A stretch of DNA of 64,000 nucleotides from Holothuria scabra (taxonomy: Eukaryota > Echinodermata > Holothuroidea > Aspidochirotida > Holothuriidae). Positions 38,060 to 49,980 of this stretch are shown here, piece by piece (the first letter of the stretch is position 1; the number at the start of each line of letters is the position of its first letter). The stretch spans positions 2,931,001 through 2,995,000 of the forward strand of contig CM074194.1 in the NCBI GenBank assembly GCA_037179385.1, given 5' to 3'. Under the pieces are notes generated by a model. That model searched no databases, was not told the DNA's origin, and saw nothing but the letters and a program-made list of their open reading frames with translations. The position numbers and the translations under genes are program-made.

Positions 38060-38850
38060 GATGGTGATATGTTGTGTGTGGGTATATGTGACACTTTTGC
38101 TTGTAAACATGTTATCTCAAGAAGGGTAACTCTGGCTAATCGCAGATTTGGGTGTGTGAGTTGACCAAATGGTCCCTATTGTTTTTGGTGGAAGTCAACG
38201 GTCATTTAGGGTCACAAAAGGTCAAAACTTTGTAAACATGATATCTCAAGAAAGGTAGTTGTGACTGTGCTAATATTTGGTGTGTGAGTTGACGTATTGA
38301 GTGGATGACCCGATGGACTTGTGTGGAGGTCAAAGTAGGCCTGCCATGTTTAAACGTTTAAACGAAAGTTCAGTCATTAGGCCCAACTAAGTTGTTGATA
38401 TTACTAGGCTAGGCATACAGACCTGGCCTTCAAAGGTAATATTACATGGTAGTGATGATGGACACTATACATTCATACCCTTTTGTTTTTGGCAAAGTTC
38501 AGAGGTCATTTTAGGTCACCAGAGATTACTGCAAATTGTAAAAACCTTTTAAATGGCTTGTACACATGCATAACGAGAGGAAGAACTAAATTGTTTTGAA
38601 TGGAGATTGGAGTTCAAATGACATCATAGGTCACCAAAGAAGGTTACATGTTCACAATTTACTCTTGGTACAGAAAACTTGGCCTCATTTTTTATATGAA
38701 TGCACTTTGGTTCAAAAGAGAACTCCAGTTTTTTCAGAGGTCAAAGGTCGTCTAGGGTCACCAGCATCAAAATGCAAAATTCCCCAAGAATTCTCCCCAA
38801 ATCATCATTGGTCCAGGTCACATAGGTCAAATGGCAAAACTTACCAAATT
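38060..38850 (+). repeat. GGTCA-repeat composite element, distant block
   Basis: Starts with a short TGTGTGTGGGTATATGTGAC leader, then CTTTTGCTTGTAAACATG and TATCTCAAGAA, then two recognisable units with GGTCATTTAGGGTCAC and GGAGGTCAAAG. More decayed units follow with AGTTCAGAGGTCA (38496-38508) and AGGTCAAAGGTCG (38738-38750). The family is therefore dispersed rather than a single local satellite. Confidence 0.75.
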
Positions 38851-41800
38851 TTCAGTTTATTTTATGATACAAATATACTGCAAATGGTGACACATCAGAG
38901 GCCAGCGTAAGGTAAATATGCACTAACTCGAAACTGAAAAATCAAAATGCTAAAAGGATGCCAACTTTTGGAACTGTCATCTAAGAGCAGGCTGGTTGCC
39001 AGGGTGTGCAAAAAATTTTATCTCCTTGCTCCCCATAGAATGATTCAGGTTGCCATGGATTTTGTACATTTTTGCACATTTGAACCTCACCTGCAAAATG
39101 GTTTTTTTTCCCCACAGCTACAGGACCCTGTCAAAGGAAATGCAAGTTACACAAAACTGGAAATGGCACAACTGAAAGAAAAGGAAGTTGGTTGAAAGCC
39201 TTTTGTAGATTATACCCCTCCTCAATTTTACCATTTCGTATGCATCCACCATCCGTGCGTGACCTTTTAAGTAATACAGTCATGTGTACTATACGTAAAG
39301 TACAGGTACAGAGAAACTCTTGACTAATCTTTTACCATTTTGTTGTCCAATGTGCTAGGTTTTGTAAAGTACAGCACTAATAAAGAATTGGAGCAATGCT
39401 GAGGTTTGCTCTTTTTGCCTTCCAGGGATGAGTCTAAATGACTTTTTGACCTACCTGTCGACCCTAGGGGAAAACTTTAATACCAGAACACTTTGCAGTT
39501 GTTTTAAGAGATGCAACTAATTAGCGTAATTTGGAATTTTGAGATAAATTGACCTTAAGCAACATCTGGTATTCAAAAGAGTGAAAGCCCTAAGGCTTTG
39601 TGTAATTTTCATGATTATTTTAGAGAGAGAGAAAAAAGAGAGGAAAAAAAAAGAAGAAAATGAACGAAATCTGTCACAGTGATACCATTATACTACATTG
39701 GTGTCAAGAAAGTGAAAGATAGCTGTTAGCACTTTAGTTCTACTTTCTGATTTAAATAATTAAGATTGAAGATGAAGGAAAGTTTCTAGATGCAGTATAT
39801 TCTCCATGGATCACTTCCCCTGTCAATTGTGCCATCCTTGCAGTCTGCTTCAGGCTGCTCTTCGCAAAAAATATTGTGAACGTTTGTAGAGGCATACTTG
39901 ATCTCTTTTGTAGGTTAATGCATCCCAAGAACGACTAGATTTAATAAATTGATGACACGGTAAGCAGTAGGTATTACCAATATTTCACCATTACTGTATG
40001 GAAATTGAAGAATGCAAGGTTTCTTCAATAGTAAAGTTGCAACAAGTTCTAAATGGAACAATGAAATACCATTAATATAGGCTTCAAAAGGGGGCATGTC
40101 CTATTTTAAATGCTAATGGATGGATAAAAATAGCTCACATAGCTCTTAAATTATGCTGAAGAACATAATAATTTAGAGCAATGTTATTTGTGAATAAGTG
40201 TTCTATTTGTGTTGCTTACTAGGCTACAGTACATTTGGTATGTATCTATACAATAGGCAGGAGATCTTACTTGTAAAATGAGAAATGTTTTCTGTTTGGC
40301 TTTTGGCCTGAATACTACAGATCGTATTAGAATTCTGTAAGGGAGTCTCAGAAGCATGGGGCATCAATGGTCCCAAGTTTGAAAGGAAAAAGACATTTTG
40401 GCACTCATCTGCAATGATTTAACTATTGTATACATGATGTAGCCAGGATTTTTGACTCAGGGCAGCCAACAGTGGGCTTGGTGACTCTTCTGGAGGAGGG
40501 TAAAATATTTTAATAATTAAGTACCAGCCGAGGTGCTATCTGGTGCAACAGCTGGCATTATTTAAAGTACATGTTTTGTTCAATTAAGAGATTATTTTTA
40601 AAACTTGGATTGGGGGCACGACCATCTTCCCCCTCCTATAGAGATCATGTGCGTGACATCAGCACATTTCAGTGGATGGAAATGATCAAATGCAGTCATT
40701 GTGTTACTAAAATGCTAACACAACAGCACCTTAGTAACAATTGTTGTAAAATTGATGCCATGATGGAAAAACAGAGATGTGTAATGTAGTGGCATAGGTG
40801 CATAAGCCTTGTACCTGCACCAATAATTGTGGTCATGCCATTGACAGTTTGCAAATTGCCAATGGCCAGATGACCAGCCGAAACAAAATTCAATAGAAAT
40901 CCTCTAAAAAATGTCTGCCAATTTGTAAAAATATACTCATAAAGGCAATATGAAACAACCCACATTTTAATCTGGTCATTGAATGGGAAACAAGCTAGTT
41001 ACCTACTCCTCAGCAGTGCATTGGCAGAGATAGGCTCTTGGTCAGGGGATTGACCGGTCTGTAGGGGCCCATTAACATGCAGGATGTTGGACACCTAAAA
41101 TGGGCTCTGGTGGGCAATTTTGGTCTTCCACTGCTGCAGTGTTATAGATACTGTACAATGGGTGGTAGCAATCCACATTGGTTTTTGCACACTTTACTAA
41201 TAAAGCCCTGTAACGTCCCCTCTAGCTGAACCGTTAGTTTAATGTTAAGTGAAAGTTCAACATGATCCACATAATGACATACACTTCATTTGATTCCAAT
41301 TAACGTAAAATATTCTTAAATCTGTAGTATAGAATGAATGCAACAATCCTCTGCCTTTTTTGATAAAATAATGTATGTAGTTTATGATGCCGTAACTTCC
41401 TGACTTTTTGCAAGTCATCTTTTATAAATAAAGACATGAATCTGCACCTGTTTTTCTTTTTCATGAATATGCATATCAGTCTGATGCTATAAACAATAAA
41501 CCATTCCAGCTTGACAAATTGAATCGAAATAAGTTAATTGTCCTTCCTGAATGTGGAAACATCACCACAGATTTTGAACACCTGCTGCTGCGTATATTAC
41601 ATTGCACATCAAAGAAAGATTCTTTTTTGTTTGAAGACATGTGACTGAACAAAAACTGTTTATTCATGGTTAAGTGTTAGAATTCCTTTTGTAATCTCTC
41701 CATTAAATCGGGCAAGATCACAAGGGAAATTAAGTCCATATGGCAGAGAGGTAACAATCTATCTTGCTTTCATGGAGAGAATGATACTGAACATTGTTCA

Positions 41801-41992
41801 AAATGCAGTAACTGTTGAAATTGGATTGGGTGAATTGGTTGGTTTGAGTCATGGATTTTCTTGATGGGGGTCTCCCCATCTGGTGAGTGGGAGGGCAGCA
41901 ATATGCAGCTGTATGTGACCAGGGGGGTTGATTTGATTTTCAAAGTTGGGGGGAGGGCATCTGGCCTAAATGTTTTCTTCTGTCCTGGTTAA
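38851..41992. other. AT-rich DNA, only fragments of MITE ends
   Basis: A GATGTAGCCAGGATTTTTGA fragment at about 40437 resembles a hAT-MITE terminus without a partner. The rest has no supported feature. Confidence 0.5.
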
Positions 41993-42000
41993 GGTGTCTA

Positions 42001-42275
42001 CAGCCATGTAGCTAGGCATTTTTGCGGGAAGTTTACCAACCTGAAGGTATGAGCGAGCACCTACAGTATGCCTTAGGAATTGCAATTTGCGGCACAGGAA
42101 GCATGCAGAAAATTTTGCCTTTTTGAAACAAATAGTGACAAATATGGAGCTTTTATTGAAAAGAATTTGGAATTTCATGTGTTGTCAAAACCACGCAATA
42201 GGCTGGTTTCACAAATGGCAAATTTCTGAATTCTTCACTTTTCAGAGCTGCCTGTCCCCTGTAGCTACGCCAATG
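42001..42275 (-). mobile_element. hAT-type MITE with perfect 8-bp target duplication (family E)
   Basis: The termini are CAGCCATGTAGCTAGGC on the left and GTAGCTACGCCAATG on the right, inverted relatives of the CAGTGGCGTAGC type. GGTGTCTA occurs immediately outside both ends (41993-42000 and 42276-42283), a perfect 8-bp duplication. The 275-bp interior is homologous, in inverse orientation, to 104-400. Open frames inside are not genes. Confidence 0.88.
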
Positions 42276-42283
42276 GGTGTCTA

Positions 42284-43631
42284 AGAGAAGGGGGCCAAGG
42301 TACAAAATGGTGCTAAATGTTTCAATATTTTGAGGTACTAGGAAACTCCAAAGTTTTCAAAGTGTGGGTAATTACTTCAAAGGACTATATGGCCAATGTG
42401 AATTTAAGTACCAGGTACATGCCCTACTGTACAAGTAATTAGAATTATAACAAAAATTGTGATAGTTTATGAAGGATTTGTGCAGGAGTTCTAATAGTAA
42501 GGAACCATTTGTAATGAAAGAAGGTAAAATACATCCATAAACTGAGCACATTTCAATCTACTGCAGGAAAATCACAGATTGAGGTGGTGGGGGAGTGGTA
42601 CCCAATGGTGCTGCTGGGACACCGTTGCATAGGTCTACTGGTGAAAGATTGTTGATACAGAAAACATTTAAATATGTCCTTTGGAACGACAACTCATCTT
42701 ACGCTATCTGTAGACATAGGATGGAGGTGTACCTCTAATGCCATATTGAAGTTTCTTATCTAGAAAAGTTCAGTGTGATTTTACTTCTCTGGTTATCATC
42801 TAAATAGGAAATGGTCAAAATCAGGATATGAATGTGTGCATGTTGAAATTTTGTATCAGAAATCATTTAATTTTCTGAAAATTTTGCATGCAGGCTGTGT
42901 ACTGAGACATTTTCACTTTCTTTAAAATGTGTTTGCCAATTTCAGCCTGCCAGGCTGGTCATTCACTAAAAATTACAGATTTAGTCATTAAACCATAGTA
43001 GGGGATGATTCCTCTTCTTTAAATTCCTAAATGTTGTTCTCCTTCATAACCACACCTGCTGCCCTATGCACTCGAACAATGGACATAATCAGACCAATGT
43101 GTAGTATGAGTATGTTTGGCATGCAAGTGAAAAAAGAACATCAATTAGACTGCAAGCGTGCGAAGTGATCTGCAAAGAAAACGTGGAATTAGTAATACCA
43201 AAAATCGATTGTAATCAGCAGAGGACACCTTTCAAAACCTACAGGTATAGTCTTTTTGGTAGTACCTAACTTTTAAGTTTCAGGTCACAAAAAGTGGGGG
43301 AGGGGACTTTTACGTTAGTGTCCTCTCTACTGAGAAAAGTGGGGGGGACATGTCCCCCAGCTGTCCCCCCAAATTGATGCCAATGGCTGTGACGAAGATT
43401 CTATAGGCCTTCTTAAAGAAACTGTAATCCTTCCCTGACAGGACATGAGATAGAATGAGATGAAATACATGAAATGAGTATTAGAGCTAAAATGAAGTGA
43501 TTGGAAATAGCCATATGTATTAAAATGGCATTAAAAAAAGGAAAATTAATTTTAGATCACTGGATCCATACAGTTTACTTCAGTTCCCTAGCTGGCTTGT
43601 AGGTTAGTTTTTTTAGGCCTACAAACAAAAC
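42284..43631. other. Unassigned DNA with one MITE fragment
   Basis: About 43290-43385 has G-rich then C-rich arms (GTGGGGGGGACATGTCCCCC) and ends TTGATGCCAATG. That is the inverse of the CATTGGCATC end of the hAT MITE at 53838, so a right-hand fragment of a related element is likely. Nothing else recognised. Confidence 0.45.
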
Positions 43632-43639
43632 ATTGTCCT

Positions 43640-45064
43640 CAGGGTTCGATTTACCCGGGTGTACACGCGTGCACGGGTGCATGTAGAATTTCCTACGTGC
43701 ATGTAACTGTGCAGGCTTACATGCACTGCGTGCTTGTAGACTTCAGACCTAGCCTACACTAGCCTAACTTCATGGTCAAATACATGTTACAAGTCAAGTT
43801 GCAGCACAAAATAATCCTAATCTACACGTAGCTGTCCCAATTGTCCCTTACATCGTTATTTCTTGCATACTGTCAGTTAGACAAGCAGACATTTCACCAA
43901 AAAATTTTTAGTGTGTCTCCTTTCGTACCGTAACATCAGTGTCAACGATCATCACTCCGCACATGTACTTCTCCAAGTAATGTTGCATGTGGCTGCTTTC
44001 AACTTGAGGGTGACTTTCAATGTTTCAGGCTAGGCTATTATTCATATAGACAATATGTTAGGATGGAGTGTGAGCTGGTGCAAGCAGCTCTAAAGAAAAA
44101 AGTATAGTACATCAAAAGTAGCGTAGTAAAAGTTTTGAAAATGGTGGTAAGGGCAAATTTTAAGTATTTTACACATGTCTCACTCATGTTTTGAGAGATT
44201 AAAGGCCAATAACATAATTTTGGCATCCTGTAATTTTCACGATGTGGTTTGCTTCTAAGACTGCAGCCTTTCACATTCAGTGTGTACCACAGTGGCATAG
44301 AAATTTGAAAGGTCTTGCATGATCGGAGACTTGAACTTTTTAAACCACAATGTCAGAATTTTAGTTGCATGTTAAATTGGCGAAACCTTATAATCAACCT
44401 TAAAAAAGAGTTGATCACTTAAAAATTGTGTAATATTTTAGCTATGGCTTAAAATGGATTATTTGGCGATAGCTGATGCAAACTCTAGGCTTGGGACCTT
44501 AAGTACAGTATATAGCTTGGGCTTATTTGGGTGAGGTCACTTGCTGCGTTGTGTCGGCCCAATGTATCTTCAAGCTTAGCTCTGCTAAATATACGGTGTC
44601 TATGCAGAAAACATGAGTTTTCCTTCAGAATCAGTGCTGATAGACAAGGTCAGGTTGTGAACTTGTTAACTCCTATGATCCTTTAATTCACACAGTGAGG
44701 TAATGGGGAAATTTGCCCTTGAAGCGGACAAAAAGTAAACATACATTTAAGGCCCACTGACATTGCTCGCGGCGTGCGAGCATCAGTTTTGCTGATGGAA
44801 CAGGCTGGTGGAACATATGCCATGTAAGAAAAGGGGTCAATAAAATCTGCACATTTGTTTTTACTCAAAACAGAAAAAGTGCAAATTGTGCTTTTAGATC
44901 CTTCCTTGGCCTACAATATAGCAAGGTGTTTAAGGTGTTTTTCTCGTAGGCTTTTCTTTAAATTTTCAGATTATTTGGTGCATGTAGAAATTTTGCTGTG
45001 CATGTAGATTTTTTGACCTACATGCACCAGTGCATGTAGAAAAAAATTGATAAATCGAACCCTG
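43640..45064. mobile_element. Non-autonomous hAT transposon, 1425 bp, perfect TSD
   Basis: Both ends read CAGGGTTCGATTTA when viewed inward (14 bp identical). ATTGTCCT lies directly outside on both sides (43632-43639 and 45065-45072), a perfect 8-bp target duplication. The hAT assignment rests on TSD length and the CAG start. Subterminal regions carry repeated GCATGTAG and CTACATGC words at both ends, plausible transposase-binding repeats. The interior has only short frames (for example 44038-44298 and 44683-44868, both minus) with no hAT dimerisation domain or BED finger, so it needs a transposase in trans. Confidence 0.92.
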
Positions 45065-45072
45065 ATTGTCCT

Positions 45073-46559
45073 TATCCTAAGGGGTGCAACCTTCCCCAAC
45101 ATGTATGGCTCCCCCATCCTGGCTAGCACAACCCTTGGTTTGGTTCCTATAAATGTGATCTACTGACTTGGAATCCATTGACTGAATTTGGTTGATTGTT
45201 GGATGTACTCAGATTAAAGGAGAAATCAAAGTTTCACAGAGAATATTATCATTTTGGTCCAGCACTTTGTTTTCCCTTCTGAACTGATTGTTTATAAATA
45301 TTGGAAAGAACATTAAAGAGGTCTTTCAGGTTAAAAAAGAAAAAAATGAATTTTGTGTGTTAGTTACTGTGGAGTGAAAATTTCTGATTATTTGTTTGGT
45401 TTTAAAAAAGAAATTTTCAACAAGATGCAATACTAGAGCCTCACTACACTGTAACCAATCACAACTTGTGATAAGATCATTTTTTGTTGGTTCAAGTCAA
45501 CTGTGGTGCAGAATCAAAAGTTGTGAAAAATTGTAAAAACGAAACATGATCGCTGCTCTAAGCCAAATATTTAAGAAAATGTGATCAATGTTTCTGTGGT
45601 CTTTTTTAAGGCAAAGGGAGTTATCATCATAGTATTTCAAAACCTTGACCTCAGACTGTGACACTTTGAGTGTGTTCCCACTTGAATGAGAACAGGTGAT
45701 CAGATCCAGATCTGACCCCACACAAGGGAACAATTTGCAAATGGAAACATTTTCATTCCTCGGATCAGATTCTGAGAGCCTAATCATTCCTTCTGGGAGG
45801 ATCTGTCCACATTAAGAGGATCAAGAAAACAAGTGGGAACACAATGGAGATCAAGGTGACCAGAGATCAATATTGTACTTCTGCAGCACAGCTCCCTGCA
45901 CCACAAAAACTTTTCTAAACATATGATCAGATTACATAATTTTATTGATGCAACTTCCTGTCACTTGACCCAGAGGAGGCTATCAGATCTTGGCAGACGG
46001 TCAAATGGGAACACTCTTGTGGTTGGGTCACAAAATTTTCCAGTTGATTTACTGCAGCTTGAGGGATGAAGTGGGAATGCAGCTAGGACAGAGTATCGGA
46101 CCTCATGAGGATGTTTGGTGGTGTCACAGGTTACAATATGGAATCATGGATTTGCTCTTGAAAGAGCAACATTTGAATATTTGCATGCTACCAGCTCATC
46201 ATTTGACAGATCCATATGAGAACAATAAATTCACATACAATAAAAACATTAAAAAAAAAAGAAAATTTAACAAAGAGAGACAAAAAGATGACAAAACTAG
46301 ACATTTCACTTTGGGGATTCCTTATCTTGATAGAAAAATAAAATGTCATCCTTGTATTGTCTTTAATACTAGTTTGACTATATTTTACTTTTAAATTAAC
46401 TTTCAAGGCAATATCCAAAATTGCTGTTGGTATATGAATCATAGAAAATTCGAAATCTTCAAAGCATTTTTTTTTTTATGAAACTATAAGTGCAGCTGTT
46501 AAAAGTCATAAAAATGTCCAAAGATAGTGGTATAGTGCTGAGAAAGTTTTGCAGAAGTC
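45073..46559. other. AT-rich DNA, nothing recognised
   Basis: A 134-codon frame (45990-46394) has no domain and ends in a lysine-rich A-run, so it is not called. Confidence 0.55.
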
Positions 46560-46690
46560 CGACGTGTAAGAGTTCAACTGCTGGAGAGGGTCATGACAAA
46601 GACTTCAAAAATGGAACCTATTGCCATTGTGGTTGTGCTCAGCATAAAGATATGGAGTAGGGAAAACAAGTCAGAGCCACAATGGACAAA
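46560..46690 (+). mobile_element. tRNA-derived SINE, 3'-truncated sense copy
   Basis: Shares the head (GTAAGAGTTCAACTGCTGGA, GAGGGTCATGACAAAGAC) and body (CCATTGTGGTTGTGCTCAGC, GATATGGAGTAGGGAAAA) with the other copies. The element stops before a long G-run at 46693-46716. Confidence 0.65.
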
Positions 46691-46692
46691 AG

Positions 46693-46716
46693 GCGGGGGG
46701 GGGGGGGAGGGGGGTT
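46693..46716. repeat. G homopolymer tract
   Basis: About 15 consecutive G, then A, then further G. Such tracts are length-unstable and prone to sequencing error. Confidence 0.9.
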
Positions 46717-47329
46717 GACTTACCTCATCTACTCATACTGTATAGCAGGAAGCTTGTAAAAGGTTTATCAACCTAAATGCTTCACTGACCACTTTTGTAA
46801 TGCCCAATCAAGTTGAGAAAAAAGTGAACTACTGTACTACTTTACAACAAAACTTTGGTCAAGCTTCATCTTTCATGCCAACAAACTTAATTGAGGAGCC
46901 ACACAAGTCACTCTTTGCAACAAGTATTCTAAAAGTACCTTGTGACTTGAGTCAAGTTGATTCAAATCAATATGTGGTCTAAATCAGGGAAAAATTTATC
47001 TTGTACTGTAATAACTACCAAATAGGTTACTTAACAAGGCTTAGATTCTACCACAACTTGTTTGGTAACCCTCCAGGAAGAAATCAAAAGAGTGGGAAAA
47101 ATGTTCATGTTGTTGGCACTCAAGAATTATTAAATACCTGCTGTATTGCCACACATGGGCCTTGTAAAATTTCTTCATGGTCAATTTAGCTCTCTTTCAA
47201 ATGTGTATAAGGACCCCTTGAATGAATGGAAATCTCCTGTGTACTGTCATCACTACTCTGGGGCTTACCATAGAAACATCCTCATTAGTTCAGCTTCTTC
47301 AGAATCTTACTGTACAAAGTGTTCTCATT
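46717..47329. other. Unassigned AT-rich DNA
   Basis: It may be part of an extended family C copy, but I cannot align it to the other copies. No exon recognised. Confidence 0.45.
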
Positions 47330-47860
47330 TGCAAAAGCTCTCAATATCAAAAGTTGTCAGGAGTTGTTATCAATACCACTTCAGTTCTCTTTAAGCATAT
47401 TCCCTTCAAGCATCTTTCAATAGCTCAAAAGTTGATATTTGGTGGCACTTAATTTCAGATTAAACTGAAATGTGATCTAGCCCTTCAAAGCACCATGACT
47501 AATTTGATACCCTTTTTTCAGCTTTTGTTTCAGAATTCATTGTTAGTCAGAAATGTAACCCCTGTATGTTTTGGGGCTTCTATTAGGGTGTTCACACTAA
47601 CATCACTGGTTGGCATAAGGCATGTGAACAAACCCATTCCTGTATGTTAGCTGTTGCACATTTCAAGGCATGCATGATTACAAACAGAGAGTAGACGGAT
47701 TGGATTAAAAACACTTAACGAGTCTATTGTTCTAGCATAATCGTCCATGTACAGAACTGCTGCTCACTGGGTGATTATTTGGGTAATGAGCCATCGGTGG
47801 GGTCTTTTAATCAGGAACAGCAAGTTTTCCCTTAAAAATGCTTTAGAAATGACACATTTT
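47330..47860 (+). repeat. Dispersed repeat family C, copy 3, with an internal insertion
   Basis: Shares GTTGTCAGGAGTTGTTATCA, CCCTTCAAAGCACCATGA, TTTCAGAATTCATTG and CTGCTGCTCA blocks with copies 1 and 2. Relative to them it contains an extra stretch of about 144 bp (47585-47728). The stretch begins AGGGTGTTCACACTAAC and is bounded by TCTATT (47579-47584 and 47723-47728), consistent with an insertion that duplicated six bases. Confidence 0.6.
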
Positions 47861-48968
47861 AGCACATCTTTCTATTGTAACATTAAAAGTTCTTATTTGT
47901 CTTAAAAGTAAAAGCAAAACAATTTCAAAACCTTAATAAGCCGTGACTATGAATTTATGAATTGTATTGTGCTGAGCTTTTTTAACATAGTTTCTTACAT
48001 TTTGGCCTTTAAGTTCACTTAAGGGTAACTGAAATGCTTCATTTTTAGCTGAGTCATTTTTACATACTGCGCATTTTTCACTTATTTCCTACTTATATAT
48101 TCACTGCTATTAATGGCAAAGATCAAGTGTAACCCAAGCTGTTCTATATGACAGACAGAAATGTGAAATTAATCAAATTCAGAATTTTAAGAAATTGGAA
48201 ATTAAATCTGTCTGGAAAATATTCATGGCTATAAAATAGAATCATATGTCATGTTTGATTACCATATGTTAGGGCACTTTGGAAAAAAGTAATTTAAAAC
48301 TGTAATGGTTATAATGCTATTCGATACTGTAGCTCCAAAACAAACCACAGGTTGTATCAAAGTATTTCTATGACCCTTGCTTACAAATTTCAGTACAATA
48401 TTAAGTGTTTACATATTGATTGTTATGCTCAGAATTTTTGCTCATTTTTTCTCTACACTTTTTCTTTTATTTTTCTTTCTTTTTTACATTTACAGGTTTT
48501 TCTGAAAAACAGCTTGTACTTTGTGCTGAGGCTGTTTCTGCAAACGAAGATGGCAGATGATATTTTGGTGTTGTGCACCCTATCACAGAAGTAATTTTCA
48601 GGTTTGGTCTAAACAATTTTACTGAAGATACAAAACGGTGTGATTTTTTTAATTACGAATAAAACTTGTATGAGTGTTTGGTTTCTATGGAAAGGAGGGA
48701 TGTATATTTTCAAATACCAGAGGAGTAAACAGTGGAAAACTTGCCAAAAGACATTTGTCTGGATATTGCAATGTTTCTAACTATTTAATTTTAAGGCAGT
48801 TGTTACCCAATACCTCTAAATCCCGAGCATGTTACTTCAAATCTTGAGACAGATTCTACATAATTGTACTTTGCCGGTGGTTTGTGAACTCTCGCCTCTC
48901 ATGTTGGTCTGCTCTGTTGTTGATATTTTATTAGCATACCATCTTTGGTGCATAAGTAGTGACAGGAT
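47861..48968. other. AT-rich DNA, nothing recognised
   Basis: Pyrimidine-rich stretch at 48440-48490. No gene or repeat recognised. Confidence 0.55.
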
Positions 48969-49224
48969 TTAAAAGGTAAATGTAGTCATACCATCTTCAA
49001 CTTGTTTGGCAGACCATCCTATTTAATAAATCCCTTTTGAGAATTGTGTAACAATACATTTCTTCTGCAATCTGAACTACTGCAGAAAGTAACTGTTTGG
49101 TTTACCTTGAGTATGCAGAATTGCTTCAATTATCTAAAAGATATTGGAAGAGAAATGAGAAGAAAATCGTGAGGTTTAATTGTTGTTTCAAAATAAGTTT
49201 GAGGTGACTACATTTGCCCTTTAA
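48969..49224. mobile_element. TTAA-type MITE family A, best-preserved copy
   Basis: TTAA lies at both boundaries (48969-48972, 49221-49224). The ends AAGGTAAATGTAGTCATACC and GGTGACTACATTTGCCCT pair as inverted repeats through the TAAATGTAGTCA core. The 248-bp interior is AT-rich and non-coding. TTAA duplication is the signature of piggyBac-type transposition, though other TTAA-specific families exist. Confidence 0.82.
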
Positions 49225-49980
49225 TCAGAAAGAAAATGTCAATTTTGGAGAAGACTTACATTCATTTTGTGCAAGGCAGTGTCAGAAGAATTGCTTAGTT
49301 ATTGCACAAATCAAAGAAAAGATAGTGATGACAGACTATCTCAGATGAAAGGAAGTCTTAAGAGTTTTTAACTTTGAAAAAACAAAATTGCAAACAAAAT
49401 GAAGTATGAATGCGAAGAAAAGGTAGACTATACATGGATATTTGGAAGATGCATTGTGTGGACAAAGCAGAAATCTATAAAGATGGATATTCCAGTGACA
49501 GAGAAGAGAAGAATTTTATCTCATGAAGACCATTACAAAACTACAATGACTCAGTGTGGCAACTTTAGCTGGGATTATTTGGTGGGATGCAAGATGCAGA
49601 ACAAGGCATTGGTACATTTTGCAGATACATGGACTGTTGAGAAGCTGTGTCCCTCATCTTCTACATTTAGACTTGCTACAATTTTTCCAAGTTGAACAAT
49701 TACACCTTTGTATGTGGTATTCAGTGAATATGTTTTTATGATATCATGATTTCAATTTCATCAGTTTTTCTCTTTGCTGATCAATGTTAACTATCAAATA
49801 ATTGACCCAAACGTTTCTATTGATTGGTGTCGGCCAAAGGAATGAGAACATAAGTGATCAGAACTTAAGATGTAAAATTGCATTATGCTCTCTCTGTATG
49901 TTTATAGTCCAGTATTCACCTTAGCACAGTTGTATCTAATAGTCTGCTGTGATCACATATCATGAATGAGCTGTGACTGG
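49225..49980. other. AT-rich DNA, nothing recognised
   Basis: A 98-codon frame (49399-49695) has no recognisable domain and no start or splice context I can support. Confidence 0.5.

Noticed and set aside
40437..40800. A hAT-type MITE between GATGTAGCCAGG and TAGTGGCATAGG
   Set aside because: The two putative ends are in direct rather than inverted orientation and no target duplication is present.
45990..46394. 134-codon plus frame
   Set aside because: No domain or signal seen, and the end runs through an A-rich lysine tract. There is no supporting splice or start context.
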